Assembly: GCA_019801415.1 (NCBI GenBank)
Contig: JAHVJD010000008.1
Location: forward strand, 124,001 to 188,000
From: Nocardioides marinus
Lineage (GTDB): Bacteria > Pseudomonadota > Alphaproteobacteria > Rhodobacterales > Rhodobacteraceae
Length of the DNA stretch: 64,000 bases
Reading direction: 5' to 3'
The translations under genes were made by a program, and so were the position numbers. Below the pieces are notes generated by a model, which saw nothing but the letters and a program-made list of their open reading frames with translations, ran no database searches and was not told the DNA's origin. Shown in pieces: positions 34,698 through 43,801 of this stretch (position 1 is the stretch's first letter; each line of letters begins with the position of its first letter).

Positions 34698-36014
34698 TTA
34701 GCAGACGGCGCCAGAAGGCCCCACACGCGCCCCGGTCTTTTCAGAACCTTCGCTGACTTCAACCATTCGGACCTCGCGAAGATGCACGCCAAGGAGGATC
34801 AGACCCGGCCAGAGCATGTAGGCTTCGATTTCGATGTTTTCGCCGAAGGAAAGCAGCACCATGGTCATGAGGATGCCCAGCGGCAGACGGCCACGTGCGT
34901 GCTTTGCCGCATCCATCATGACAAATGCGATGTGCCAGACCAGAGGCACCAGAAAGGCTGCAAAGCCGACAACGCCCTTCACGAACAGCAGTCCGAACCA
35001 GGTGTGGTGGCTGCCGATGGGCATGTATTCCACCGCATGGGAGCCCGGCTGGACGGTGCCGTGGCCGAACCAGAAGGCGTCGGTTTGCCAGCGCTCGCTG
35101 GCGATCCGCTGAAGCGTTTCACGGACCCGGGTACTGTCGGCGCGGGCGCCCTTGAACGCGGCCACGGCATCTGTTGCCAGCGCCGCCAAGGTTCCACCGG
35201 TGATCGCCAGAGATGCGGTCAGCGCTGCCGTCACATGCCAGGCCCAGCCACGCAGGATCAGCGGTAGCATGCGCGGGGCCACGGTACAGGCCACCAGCCC
35301 CACCAGCCCCATGCGCGACTTGGACGCGAGGATCATCAATATGCCTGCCGCGACGCCAGCCAGCATCCATTTGCGGTTCTTCTCCTCCAGCGCAAACAAC
35401 ACCATGATAACGCCCAAAAGGGCCGCGAAGGGCGACCAGGGCGCGTAGAATTGCCAGCGCGGTGTCCAGCTGGCCGGGTCATAAGTGAAGAGGTAGACGC
35501 TGAAATACTCCGGCCCCGGTCCGCCAACCGCCTTCAGCGGTGAGGTGAAGATGCGTTCCGGCAGCCCAAGATAAGGCGCTGCCAGCAGAAGCGGCGCCAG
35601 TGCCAGCGTCCAGGCTCCGATCACGCATTGCCCCCGGATCAGGACCTCGCGGCGGATCGGCAACACCGCGCCGACCAGCGGGAACAGTGCCAGCAGCGCC
35701 CAGCCCTTGGCCCAGCCGATCGAGGACTTGATGGTCTTCTTGAGGCCAAGCCCCCAATCGAGATGCCCGATCCACAGTGCAACCAGCATGACGGCCATGC
35801 CGATGATCCAGGCCCAGACCAGCACCGGAACCGGACCGGCTGCACGCAGGTCGGACCGAAACGCCGGGCCGAGGTATAACGCCAGCACCGCCAGCGCACC
35901 CAGGACCCAGGCCAGAACCGGGCCGACAACGTAGAGCGCGCCAACAGCGTAGAAGGGCCACGTCAGCGCCATGGTCCGGTAGATCATCCACTCTGCCGGG
36001 TTCTGCGGGGTCAT
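34698..36014 (-). CDS. O-antigen ligase / Wzy-like polysaccharide polymerase
   Basis: Integral membrane protein, 438 residues, with about 10-11 hydrophobic segments. A large soluble loop (about 280-325: FKGARADSTRVRETLQRIASERWQTDAFWFGHGTV) lies between late segments, the usual layout of the Wzy_C/O-antigen ligase family; GSHHTWFGLL resembles its H(N/T)-containing motif. It would polymerise repeat units or attach glycans at the periplasmic face. It overlaps the Wzz-like gene by 4 bp. Polymerase versus ligase cannot be told from sequence. Confidence 0.85.
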   Translation of the reverse strand: MTPQNPAEWMIYRTMALTWPFYAVGALYVVGPVLAWVLGALAVLALYLGPAFRSDLRAAGPVPVLVWAWIIGMAVMLVALWIGHLDWGLGLKKTIKSSIGWAKGWALLALFPLVGAVLPIRREVLIRGQCVIGAWTLALAPLLLAAPYLGLPERIFTSPLKAVGGPGPEYFSVYLFTYDPASWTPRWQFYAPWSPFAALLGVIMVLFALEEKNRKWMLAGVAAGILMILASKSRMGLVGLVACTVAPRMLPLILRGWAWHVTAALTASLAITGGTLAALATDAVAAFKGARADSTRVRETLQRIASERWQTDAFWFGHGTVQPGSHAVEYMPIGSHHTWFGLLFVKGVVGFAAFLVPLVWHIAFVMMDAAKHARGRLPLGILMTMVLLSFGENIEIEAYMLWPGLILLGVHLREVRMVEVSEGSEKTGARVGPSGAVC

Positions 36015-37456
36015 GCTGGGGCCGCCTTCGGTGTGGCCAGCAGACGGCCGATCACCGCGGACCGGATCCAGCCCAGCACCAGCGCGATCAGCAGCATGAA
36101 GGTCGCTGCAGCCCCGGCGGCAATGGCGAGCTTGCGGTCGGGCGACGACGGGCGCTCGGGAAGCGACGGGTTTTCAAGCACCTGAACCAGCGGGTAGGAG
36201 GCGTAGACATCCGATTTCGTCGATTGGGCACGCGCGATGGCCGAGGCAAACACTGCTTCGGCAACGGAAAAGTCGCGTTGCAGATCCTTCAGCCGCGCCG
36301 CGCTGGCGGACAGCTGCTGCAGGCGCTCCCGCTCCGTCACCAGCCGCTGTACCAGGGTCTGATGCTGCCGGGCGGTGCCGAGGCGTTCTGCATCCATGCG
36401 CACAAGCTCCGCCAGCAGTTCCGCGCGCGCGCCGTCCGGAGCCAGATCGAGCAAGGCCAGCTTCTGTCGGCCAATACCGGTGACGGCCACGGCCCGTGCC
36501 ATCGCGCCGCGTTCAGCCGCGGCCTGGGCGGCGCGCGCGGTTTGAACTTTCGGGTGCCCCTCTCCATAGGAGGCGCGGGCCTCGGCCAGTTTTGCCGCAT
36601 GGGCACCGCTTTCCTCGATCAGCGCGAGGAAATCAGCATCGGCATAGAGCTTCAGGGTCGCAGCCGCGGCGGCGGCAGGAATGCCAAGCGTGCGTTCAAG
36701 CGCGGCGACGCTCTGCGTCTTCTCCCCGAGCACGCCGGAAAGATCCTCGACCCGACCTTCCAGTTCACGGGTATCTTCGACCATCGCGTCAAATTCATCG
36801 CCTGACAGCAGCCCCGAGGACATCTGCAGTTTCTCGATGTCGAACCGCGTGAGTGCCACGGAACGCTGGTAGTCCTCGATGGCGGCCAGACCGCTGTCCT
36901 CGCGGGTGGCCTGTTCATCCTTGCGCAGCGCGTCCAGCTCATCAAAGAAGGCCTGCAGCAGGGCATCCGCGCGCTGCTGCGCATTTTCGGCGCTGGGGCC
37001 CGTCATTTCGACGTGAATGAGACTGGTCTGATCCACCAGTCGGATCCGCGGCTTGCCGAAATCTCGGCGGTTCAGTCCCATGGCCTCGGCAGCCGCCGCA
37101 AGGATGCGGTCGGCGCCGATCAGGCGCTTGTAGGTTTCGGTGGGGCTGACGGAGTTGCTGGCAAAGGCGGAATTGGCGTAGGAGGACGCCTGGCCGATGC
37201 CGTTGAGGTTCATCGAGGCCGAGGCCCCGGATCCGGGCAGGATCAGCGAGGCATGGGATTTGAAGGCAAGCGGTGCGGTCCGCAGATAGCCATTGATCGG
37301 TGCCCAGATCAGCGCCAGCCCCAGCAGGAAGAAAGCAAGGTATCGGCGCAGGCGGCTGGTGTCGCCAAGTCGTCCGCCGACGATGATGCGCCGCAGGGAC
37401 AGGCGGCGCCAGAACCGGCGCGGCGCTTCAAGTTTTCCGGCAATTTTCTGCAGCAT
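36011..37456 (-). CDS. Wzz-type polysaccharide co-polymerase (chain-length/export protein)
   Basis: Inner-membrane chain-length protein, 481 residues. TM1 about 39-59, a large periplasmic coiled-coil region about 60-440 (many Ala/Glu/Arg heptads), TM2 about 443-466. The C-terminus ends about 15 residues after TM2 with no tyrosine-kinase domain or tyrosine-rich tail, so it is a Wzz-like protein, not a Wzc. It partners the Wzy-like protein (4-bp overlap) and sets or guides chain length for the cluster's product. The gene starts a leftward unit opposite the WecG fusion gene. Confidence 0.87.
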   Translation of the reverse strand: MLQKIAGKLEAPRRFWRRLSLRRIIVGGRLGDTSRLRRYLAFFLLGLALIWAPINGYLRTAPLAFKSHASLILPGSGASASMNLNGIGQASSYANSAFASNSVSPTETYKRLIGADRILAAAAEAMGLNRRDFGKPRIRLVDQTSLIHVEMTGPSAENAQQRADALLQAFFDELDALRKDEQATREDSGLAAIEDYQRSVALTRFDIEKLQMSSGLLSGDEFDAMVEDTRELEGRVEDLSGVLGEKTQSVAALERTLGIPAAAAAATLKLYADADFLALIEESGAHAAKLAEARASYGEGHPKVQTARAAQAAAERGAMARAVAVTGIGRQKLALLDLAPDGARAELLAELVRMDAERLGTARQHQTLVQRLVTERERLQQLSASAARLKDLQRDFSVAEAVFASAIARAQSTKSDVYASYPLVQVLENPSLPERPSSPDRKLAIAAGAAATFMLLIALVLGWIRSAVIGRLLATPKAAPA

Positions 37457-37770
37457 GTCAGTCTCCTTCGAGCAGAGACTACCGCGGCGGCGCGCCCGCT
37501 GCGCCGACGCGCCCGGCTAACCCGCTGCACATCCGTAGTCGCGGCTACCCAATGGAGTAGGACCACTGCTGCCGACGCGGAGGAAACGCCCTCTGTTCCG
37601 CTCGGCTCGGCAGGCCTTCGGGTAATTTCCGATCCGGGCGGATAACTTTGAAAGCCGCAAGGCAAGCCGGGGATACCAAAGAGGCCCGAACCTGTCCGCC
37701 CGCTCGGTTGAGAGGCGCCAGCATCTGCAACAGCCTGAGAGCAACCAACGACAGCTCAAGGACTTAGCAG
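37457..37770. promoter_or_regulatory. Divergent spacer in the polysaccharide cluster
   Basis: 314 bp without a gene I can support. It should carry promoters for the Wzz/Wzy genes (left) and the WecG-fusion/galU genes (right). No clear repeat or operator was found by eye. Confidence 0.4.
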
Positions 37771-39162
37771 ATGACACTTGCATATTCTCCCTCGAAGTTC
37801 GGTGCGGGCCTGGCAGTCAAATCCCGCCGCCTGCAGACGGTTTACCTCCCGGCGCTCGACCTCGAATTGGTTGACGCCAGCGCAAGCAGGGCTGCGGCCA
37901 AGCTGCTGTCACCGGGGCGGCGGCGGGTGTTCTTCATGAATGCGCATTGCTGCAACATTCACCGCCGTGATCCCCACTATGCAGAGGCCGTTGCCGGGGC
38001 GGATCTCCTGCTGCCCGACGGCATCGGGGTAGAGCTGGCGGCAAAGTTTACCGGCCACGCGCTGACGGCAAACCTGAATGGAACCGACTTCGTGCCGCAG
38101 CTGTTGCAGCGGGCGGCGGCCATGGGCAAATCGGTCTACCTGTTCGGCGGGCGGCCCGGTGTTGCGGATGCCGCGGCGGCACGGCTGCTCCGAGATATCC
38201 CGGGTCTGTGCATCGCTGGCACCCGCGACGGGTACGAGGGCGCGCAGGACAGCGATGCGGCAATTGCCGCAATCAACGCAAGCGGCGCCGACATCGTGCT
38301 GGTCGCGCTTGGCGTCCCGATGCAGGAGCTGTGGCTGCACCGCAATGCCGATCGCCTGCAGGCCGACCTGACCCTTGGCGTCGGCGCGCTGTTTGACTTC
38401 CTGTCCGGCTCCGTTGCGCGGGCACCGAAGGTCGTCAGGGCCGCCCGCATGGAATGGGTCTGGCGGCTGGCGATGGAACCGCGCCGGATGGCCCGCCGCT
38501 ACCTGGCCGGCAATGCCAGCTTTCTGGCCCATGCCGGTTTGAAGGCACTGCGGCGCCAGCAGCTGACCAACCTGCAGCAGCGCTGTCTCGACATCACGGT
38601 ATCGGTGCTGGCGCTGCTGATGCTGACGCCGCTGCTGTTGGCGGCTGCGCTGGCGGTCAGGGCGGACAGCCGGGGCCCTGCGCTTTTCAAACAGACACGG
38701 GTGGGGCTGAACGGCAAGACGTTCACCATGTTCAAGTTCCGCTCGATGACGGCAGACGCCGAAACCCGGCGCGCGGAGGTCCTGCACGCCTCGGACCGGG
38801 CCGGGCTTTGCTTCAAATCCCGCCAGGATCCGCGGATCACCCGTGTGGGACGCTGGTTGCGCCGCACTTCGATTGATGAGCTGCCGCAGCTTTTCAACGT
38901 GCTGCGCGGCGAGATGTCCATCGTCGGCCCGCGCCCGGCCCTGCCGAGCGAGGTTGCAGACTACCCGCCCCGCGCCCTCGGCCGCCTGAAAGTCAAACCC
39001 GGCATCACCGGTGTGTGGCAAGTGTCCGGTCGGGCCTCTGTCGGCTTCAAGGAAATGATCGAGATGGACCTCGGCTACATCAAGGCCCGCTCGCTCAGGC
39101 TGAACCTGCAGCTGATCCTCAGAACCTTTGGCGCGGTTGTGTCCGGCCGCGGCGCCTACTGA
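37771..39162 (+). CDS. Fused WecG/TagA-type glycosyltransferase and initiating sugar-phosphate transferase
   Basis: 463 residues with two enzymes in one chain. Residues about 23-250 are a GT26 domain: VFFMNAHCCNIHRRD, ADLLLPDGIGVELAA and LVALGVPMQELWLHRN. Residues about 270-463 are a bacterial sugar transferase (WbaP/ExoY type): a hydrophobic segment (ITVSVLALLMLTPLLLAAAL), then FKQTRVGLNGKTF, FKFRSM, RRTSIDELPQLFNVLRGEMS and VGPRP. The second half loads the first sugar-phosphate onto undecaprenyl phosphate, and the first half could add the second sugar. Joining both steps in one protein is unusual. Followed by galU after 23 bp. Confidence 0.92.
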   Translation: MTLAYSPSKFGAGLAVKSRRLQTVYLPALDLELVDASASRAAAKLLSPGRRRVFFMNAHCCNIHRRDPHYAEAVAGADLLLPDGIGVELAAKFTGHALTANLNGTDFVPQLLQRAAAMGKSVYLFGGRPGVADAAAARLLRDIPGLCIAGTRDGYEGAQDSDAAIAAINASGADIVLVALGVPMQELWLHRNADRLQADLTLGVGALFDFLSGSVARAPKVVRAARMEWVWRLAMEPRRMARRYLAGNASFLAHAGLKALRRQQLTNLQQRCLDITVSVLALLMLTPLLLAAALAVRADSRGPALFKQTRVGLNGKTFTMFKFRSMTADAETRRAEVLHASDRAGLCFKSRQDPRITRVGRWLRRTSIDELPQLFNVLRGEMSIVGPRPALPSEVADYPPRALGRLKVKPGITGVWQVSGRASVGFKEMIEMDLGYIKARSLRLNLQLILRTFGAVVSGRGAY

Positions 39163-39185
39163 TCCCCAAACACAGGAGACTAGCA

Positions 39186-40073
39186 ATGACACATATCCGC
39201 AAAGCCGTATTCCCGGTTGCCGGCATGGGAACCCGCTTTCTGCCCGCCACCAAATCCATCCCCAAGGAAATGCTGCCGCTGGTGGACCGCCCGCTGATCC
39301 AATACGCGGTGGACGAGGCGCGGGAGGCCGGGATCGAAGAATTCATCTTTGTCACCGCCGCAGGCAAGGGCGCACTGGAGGACTACTTCGACACCGCCGC
39401 CGCCCTTGAAAACACGCTGGAGGAACGGGGCAAGACCGACGCGCTGGAGGCCATCGCACGGACTCGCCTGCCCGAAGGCGCCCTGTCTTTTGTGCGCCAA
39501 AGAAATCCCCTGGGTCTGGGGCATGCGGTGGGGTTGGCTGCGCGCCTGGTCGGAGACGAACCCTTCGCGGTGCTGCTGCCGGATGATGTAATCCGCGCGC
39601 CGCGCGGCGCGCTGAGCCAGATGGTAACAGCCCACGCGCTGAACCGGGGTCACATGGTGGCCACGATGAAGGTGGCGCGCGAACAGACCTCCTCCTACGG
39701 CATCCTTGATGTTGCGCGAGAAACCGGAAAGCTCACCCGCGCCCGTGCTATGGTTGAAAAACCGGATCCTGCACTGGCACCATCCACGCATGCCGTCGTC
39801 GGTCGCTACATTCTGGAGCCTTCGATTTTTACTACCCTTGCTGCACTCGAGCCTGGCGCGGGCGGAGAGCTGCAGCTGACCGATGCCATGAACGCCGATC
39901 TTCCCGCCGCGGGGGTTACGGGCTTCCGGTTCGATGGCGAAAGGTTCGATTGCGGCAGCGTGCAAGGGTTTGTGCAGGCGACTGCTGCCTTTGCGCTGGA
40001 TCGCGCGGAACTGGCCCATGACCTGTCTGACTTTCTTGCCGCACGGGTTGCTCCGGTTCCCCAGGCAGCCTGA
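39186..40073 (+). CDS. galU: UTP-glucose-1-phosphate uridylyltransferase
   Basis: Makes UDP-glucose for the polysaccharide cluster. 295 residues; the nucleotidyltransferase signature GMGTRFLPATKSIPKEMLPLVD is near the N-terminus, followed by YAVDEAREAGIEEFIFVT, LLPDDVI and the VVGRYILEP block. The ATG at 39186 has AGGAG 8 nt before it and follows the sugar-transferase fusion in the same direction. The alternative is a dTDP-glucose or ExoN-type paralogue; ExoN is also a UTP-glucose uridylyltransferase. A longer in-frame reading upstream lies in the preceding gene and was dropped. Confidence 0.94.
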   Translation: MTHIRKAVFPVAGMGTRFLPATKSIPKEMLPLVDRPLIQYAVDEAREAGIEEFIFVTAAGKGALEDYFDTAAALENTLEERGKTDALEAIARTRLPEGALSFVRQRNPLGLGHAVGLAARLVGDEPFAVLLPDDVIRAPRGALSQMVTAHALNRGHMVATMKVAREQTSSYGILDVARETGKLTRARAMVEKPDPALAPSTHAVVGRYILEPSIFTTLAALEPGAGGELQLTDAMNADLPAAGVTGFRFDGERFDCGSVQGFVQATAAFALDRAELAHDLSDFLAARVAPVPQAA

Positions 40074-40222
40074 TCGCGGGGCCGATGCGTAACCTCTGGG
40101 GGTATCCGCCTGAGCTGCTCGCGCTTCAACGGCAGCGTTGCTGAACGACACCGCGGAGGATGGGCTGCACCCCCCGCTCCGCCGAGCCCGGTATCGCCAC
40201 CCCGATCCGGGCCGAACCAGCC

Positions 40223-41419
40223 TCAGTATTTAAAGGCACCGATCAGGCGACCGAGTTCCCCGATGTTGGTGATGGTGCTGTCATAGCAGGCGATGGCGTC
40301 GCCAGGCAGCAGGAAGGGGTCATAATCGTCCCGGTCTGCCCGCCGCAGCAAGTCTTCGATGTTCCGCTCGATGACGACCGACACCTGGGTGACCGGATTG
40401 CGGGAAAACAGAACTGAAGAGCGATGAGCGCTGGTGGCCCGGGCGCCACCGACGCAGTTGGTATCCACCACGGCTTGCAGATAGCGCGTACCATACGGAA
40501 ACTCGCGCACCTCGCGCCCGATGGCAGAGATCGCATTGCCGGTCGCAGGTTGGGTCAGGTTCGACAGGAACAAAGTCACGCCCGGCGGGCTGATGGGACT
40601 GGGCCGCATCAGATCTTCCTGGAAACATCCGCGGCTGGGCACGTTCACTTCGTCGCCGGTCAGCAACATGATATCGACGGCATTCTGGCCTTCGAAGACC
40701 CCGCGCATATCCAACCGGTAGACGCTGCTGCCACGCCGCACCTCAATCGCGGAAACATCGGCATCGGGGCGCACGCCGCCTGCCGCACGCAAGGCGGCAG
40801 ACAGGTTGCGCGCCTCGGTCGAGGCCCCCAAGGCGCCCTGTCGGCGCGAGTCCACCTGGTCGCCGGGCACACCGCCGATTTCCACCGCCTTGGGTTCAAA
40901 AACGGCTCCTGAAACCCCCACCGTGACCGAGGCGAAATCAGCGGCCCGGACCGACAAGCGCGGGCGTTCCGCGTAGAAATCTTCGGCGAGCAGCTTTGCG
41001 GCGATGTCATCCTCGATCTGGGCCGCGGTACGGCCCTGCGCGCGCACCGGCGGCAGGAAGGGCAGCTTGAGCGTGCCGTCCCGGGATATCACGTAATCGC
41101 CGTTGAAGGTCTCATCCTCGCCGACGCGCACGTTGACCAGATCATTGCGGGTAAAGCGTTCCCCGGCCAGCGCCGCCTGCGCCGTGCCGGCGCCTTTGCC
41201 ACCCGTGCCACCACCGGGCGGCCGACAGCGGGCCTCGTTCATGGCGCGGGACTGCAGAAATCCTGCCGCGTTGCGGGACACATGCGGTTCGCGGTATTGC
41301 GCCTGATACCCGTCGCCAGAGGCAATCGGCTCCAGATTGTCGGGCGGATCGATCTGCGCGCAGCTGCTCAAAGACAAGACCGCCAGAATTGCCGTTCCAT
41401 TTTTGAGGGGCTTCATCAT
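40223..41419 (-). CDS. Wza-type polysaccharide export lipoprotein
   Basis: Outer-membrane export pore component, about 398 residues. A lipobox LSLSSC is at residues 15-20 (Cys20 would be lipidated). The Poly_export domain follows (VNVRVGEDETFNGDYVISRDGTLKLPFLPPVRAQGRT), then SLBB-like repeats (VTVGVSGAVFEPKAVEIGG; LLPGDAIACYDSTITNIG). Two ATGs in tandem start the frame. It would receive polymer from the Wzz/Wzy system. Transcribed opposite to the flippase and glycosyltransferase genes across a 200-bp spacer. Confidence 0.9.
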   Translation of the reverse strand: MMKPLKNGTAILAVLSLSSCAQIDPPDNLEPIASGDGYQAQYREPHVSRNAAGFLQSRAMNEARCRPPGGGTGGKGAGTAQAALAGERFTRNDLVNVRVGEDETFNGDYVISRDGTLKLPFLPPVRAQGRTAAQIEDDIAAKLLAEDFYAERPRLSVRAADFASVTVGVSGAVFEPKAVEIGGVPGDQVDSRRQGALGASTEARNLSAALRAAGGVRPDADVSAIEVRRGSSVYRLDMRGVFEGQNAVDIMLLTGDEVNVPSRGCFQEDLMRPSPISPPGVTLFLSNLTQPATGNAISAIGREVREFPYGTRYLQAVVDTNCVGGARATSAHRSSVLFSRNPVTQVSVVIERNIEDLLRRADRDDYDPFLLPGDAIACYDSTITNIGELGRLIGAFKY

Positions 41420-41543
41420 TCAACTGCTCGCCGGATCACTGCGGTTGTACCGGTGATACGGAATTCGGTCACAGCGGTCGAGAGGGTGTTGATATCGCGG
41501 CGCTATCCGTTCGGATATGGCGCAGTTCTGTTGCACCATTGCC

Positions 41544-41566
41544 CTGTCCCGGGGGGCGAGGGACAG
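41544..41566 (+). promoter_or_regulatory. Hairpin in the leader of the flippase operon
   Basis: CTGTCCC pairs with GGGACAG around a G-rich loop, 54 bp before the flippase ATG. It may be a leader attenuator or chance; no terminator T-run follows. Confidence 0.3.
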
Positions 41567-41619
41567 CCGGAGCGGACGTCGGTAACACTTGGTCCAACAG
41601 CCCCCATGGACAGGTCCCG

Positions 41620-42855
41620 ATGCCCCGCACCCTAGAAATCCCCTCTTTCGCAAAGAACCTCTTTGCCTACGGCGCGTCCGAGGCAGCGGCCAAGGCTTCG
41701 CGGTTGCTGGTGGTGATCGCGGTGGCGCGCACGCTCGACCTGGACCAGATCGGCATTGCCGCGGCTGCGCTGGCGGCGGCCGATATCGTCAAATCGCTGA
41801 CGGAAAACGGTGTCATCCAAAAGATCATCGCGGCCCCGGCGGCGCAGCTGCAGCAGACCTGCACCACCGCGCACCGCATTTTCTGGGTCTGGTGCGTCGG
41901 GTTGTTCCTGCTTCAGTCGCTGGCGGGACTGGTGCTGTATGCCAGCGGCGGCAGCGCGATGCTGCTGGCGCTGATCCTCATTCTGGCCGGCGAATACCTG
42001 TTCATGCCCGCAGGCCTGTTGCAGGCGGGTCTTGCCATGCGGGCCGGTAAGCTGCGCCAGACGGCGGCCATTTCGGGCACGCAGATCGTGGCGTCGAACC
42101 TGATGTCGGTGGTGCTGGCGCTGATTTGGCCCTCCGCGCTGGTCCTGGTACTGCCGCGCCTGCTGACGGCACCGGTCTGGCTGGTTGCCATGCGCCGCCT
42201 GCATCCCTGGCGCCCGGACCGCTCCCAAGGCTATGCGCCGCTGCGCCCGTTCCTGTCCTATGGCTGGGCGGTGCTGGGCGTCGAGCTGGTCAAGGCGCTG
42301 CGCCTGCAGGCGGACAAGGTCATCGTCGGCGCGCTGATGGGAGCCGAAACGCTCGGCCTCTATTTCATGGCCTTCAACGCCGGGCTCAGCCTGTCCAACT
42401 CCTTCACCGTGGCATTCTCGACCGTATTATTTCCGCATCTCTGCGCCAGCACCGACAAGCTGCAGGCACTGCGTCAAAGCGTGCTGCTGGCGATCGGGAT
42501 CATTGCCCCTGCCGTCATTGCGCAGTCGCTGTTGGCCCCGCTCTACGTCCCGGTTCTGTTCGGTGACGGCTGGGCAGGCATCGAGGGCGTGGTGTCCATC
42601 CTCTGCCTGGTCGCAATTCCGACCACCCTGTGGTCTGCCACCGCCGGCTGGCTGCGCGCCAACGGCAGACCCGGCCAGGAATTCCGGGTCACGCTTGCCA
42701 CCACCGGCGCGCTGATCCTGAACACCTGCCTGCTCGCCCCCTACGGGCTGACAGCCGTTGCCATCGGCTATGCCACAGTCGCCGCGCTGATGATGACCCT
42801 GGCATCGCTGCCGACCCTTTCCATGGCCTTTCGCCACCGCACCGCAGAGGTTTGA
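41620..42855 (+). CDS. Wzx-type oligosaccharide flippase
   Basis: Polytopic inner-membrane protein, 411 residues, with about 12 hydrophobic segments and the MATE/Wzx-like opening LFAYGASEAAAKASRLLVVIAVARTLDLDQIG. Late motif FLSYGWAVLGVELVKALRLQADKVIVGALMGAETLGLYF is typical of Wzx (PST family). It would flip lipid-linked repeat units to the periplasm for the Wzy-like polymerase. The ATG at 41620 has only a weak GACAGG upstream. It is followed by three glycosyltransferase genes spaced 3, 19 and -4 bp. Confidence 0.88.
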   Translation: MPRTLEIPSFAKNLFAYGASEAAAKASRLLVVIAVARTLDLDQIGIAAAALAAADIVKSLTENGVIQKIIAAPAAQLQQTCTTAHRIFWVWCVGLFLLQSLAGLVLYASGGSAMLLALILILAGEYLFMPAGLLQAGLAMRAGKLRQTAAISGTQIVASNLMSVVLALIWPSALVLVLPRLLTAPVWLVAMRRLHPWRPDRSQGYAPLRPFLSYGWAVLGVELVKALRLQADKVIVGALMGAETLGLYFMAFNAGLSLSNSFTVAFSTVLFPHLCASTDKLQALRQSVLLAIGIIAPAVIAQSLLAPLYVPVLFGDGWAGIEGVVSILCLVAIPTTLWSATAGWLRANGRPGQEFRVTLATTGALILNTCLLAPYGLTAVAIGYATVAALMMTLASLPTLSMAFRHRTAEV

Positions 42856-42858
42856 GAC

Positions 42859-43782
42859 ATGCCCTATTTCTCCATCGTCATTCCCAGCTTCAACGCCGCT
42901 GCCACGATCCGGGACACCCTGGCCGGGCTTCAGGTGCAAACCTGCGCCGATTGGGAGGCGATCGTGGTCGATGACGGCTCCACCGATGCGACCCGCACAC
43001 TGGTCCGCGCCGCCGCCGCCACTGATGCCCGGATCCAGCTGGTGCAAAACCCCGGCAAGGGCCCCAGTGCCGCCCGCAATTTCGGCGCGATGGAGCACGC
43101 CCGCGGCGAGGTGATCGCGTTCTGCGATGCGGATGACATCTGGCATCCAGAGAAACTGTCGCAGCTCCGCGCGATCTTCCGGCAAGGCGCCGTTGATGGG
43201 GCCTATGGCCAGATCGGATTCTTCCGCGCCAGCCCGGCAGACGCCAGCGTGTTTTCGACAGTGCCCCCGCAAGATCTGAGCATCGCCATGCTGCTAGGGG
43301 AAAACCCGGTTTGCACCATGTCCAACTTTGCCGTGCGGCGCCGGGTCTTCGCGGCCAGCGGCGGCTTCGACGAGGCCATGGTCCATAACGAGGATCTCGA
43401 GTGGCTGATCCGCCTGGTCGGCGGTGGTGCCCGGGTGACGGGAGCCAACAGCCTGCACACCTACTACCGCACCTCTGTCGGCGGTTTGTCCACGGACCTC
43501 GATGCGATGCGGGCGGGCCGCCAGCAGGCAATCGCAACCGCCGCAGGCTTTGGCGTGGTTCCAAGCGCCGCCTCTCATGCCATTCACCATCGGTATCTGG
43601 CCCGCCGTTCGCTGCGCCTCAATGCAGGGCGGACCTATGCACTGAAGCAAACGGTTCTTGGCATTCTGCAAAGCCCCCGCGGCTTTTTCTCTCCGTTCCG
43701 CAGGGGTGGGCTGACCTTGGCCGGGGCAGTTCTGGCGCCGTTCCTGCCCGGACCGCTGCGCCGCACCCTGTTCTCCCGTTAA
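42859..43782 (+). CDS. Family 2 glycosyltransferase
   Basis: 307 residues, inverting GT-A fold. VIPSFNAAATIRDTLAGLQVQTCADWEAIVVDDGSTD opens the domain, followed by GPSAARNFG and the metal-binding FCDADDIWHPEKL. The active-site ED motif is HNEDLEWLIRL (about 175). A C-terminal amphipathic segment may bind the membrane. It would add one sugar to the lipid-linked repeat. It begins 3 bp after the flippase stop. Confidence 0.9.
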   Translation: MPYFSIVIPSFNAAATIRDTLAGLQVQTCADWEAIVVDDGSTDATRTLVRAAAATDARIQLVQNPGKGPSAARNFGAMEHARGEVIAFCDADDIWHPEKLSQLRAIFRQGAVDGAYGQIGFFRASPADASVFSTVPPQDLSIAMLLGENPVCTMSNFAVRRRVFAASGGFDEAMVHNEDLEWLIRLVGGGARVTGANSLHTYYRTSVGGLSTDLDAMRAGRQQAIATAAGFGVVPSAASHAIHHRYLARRSLRLNAGRTYALKQTVLGILQSPRGFFSPFRRGGLTLAGAVLAPFLPGPLRRTLFSR

Positions 43783-43801
43783 CTCCCGGAGCTATAAATT
43801 C

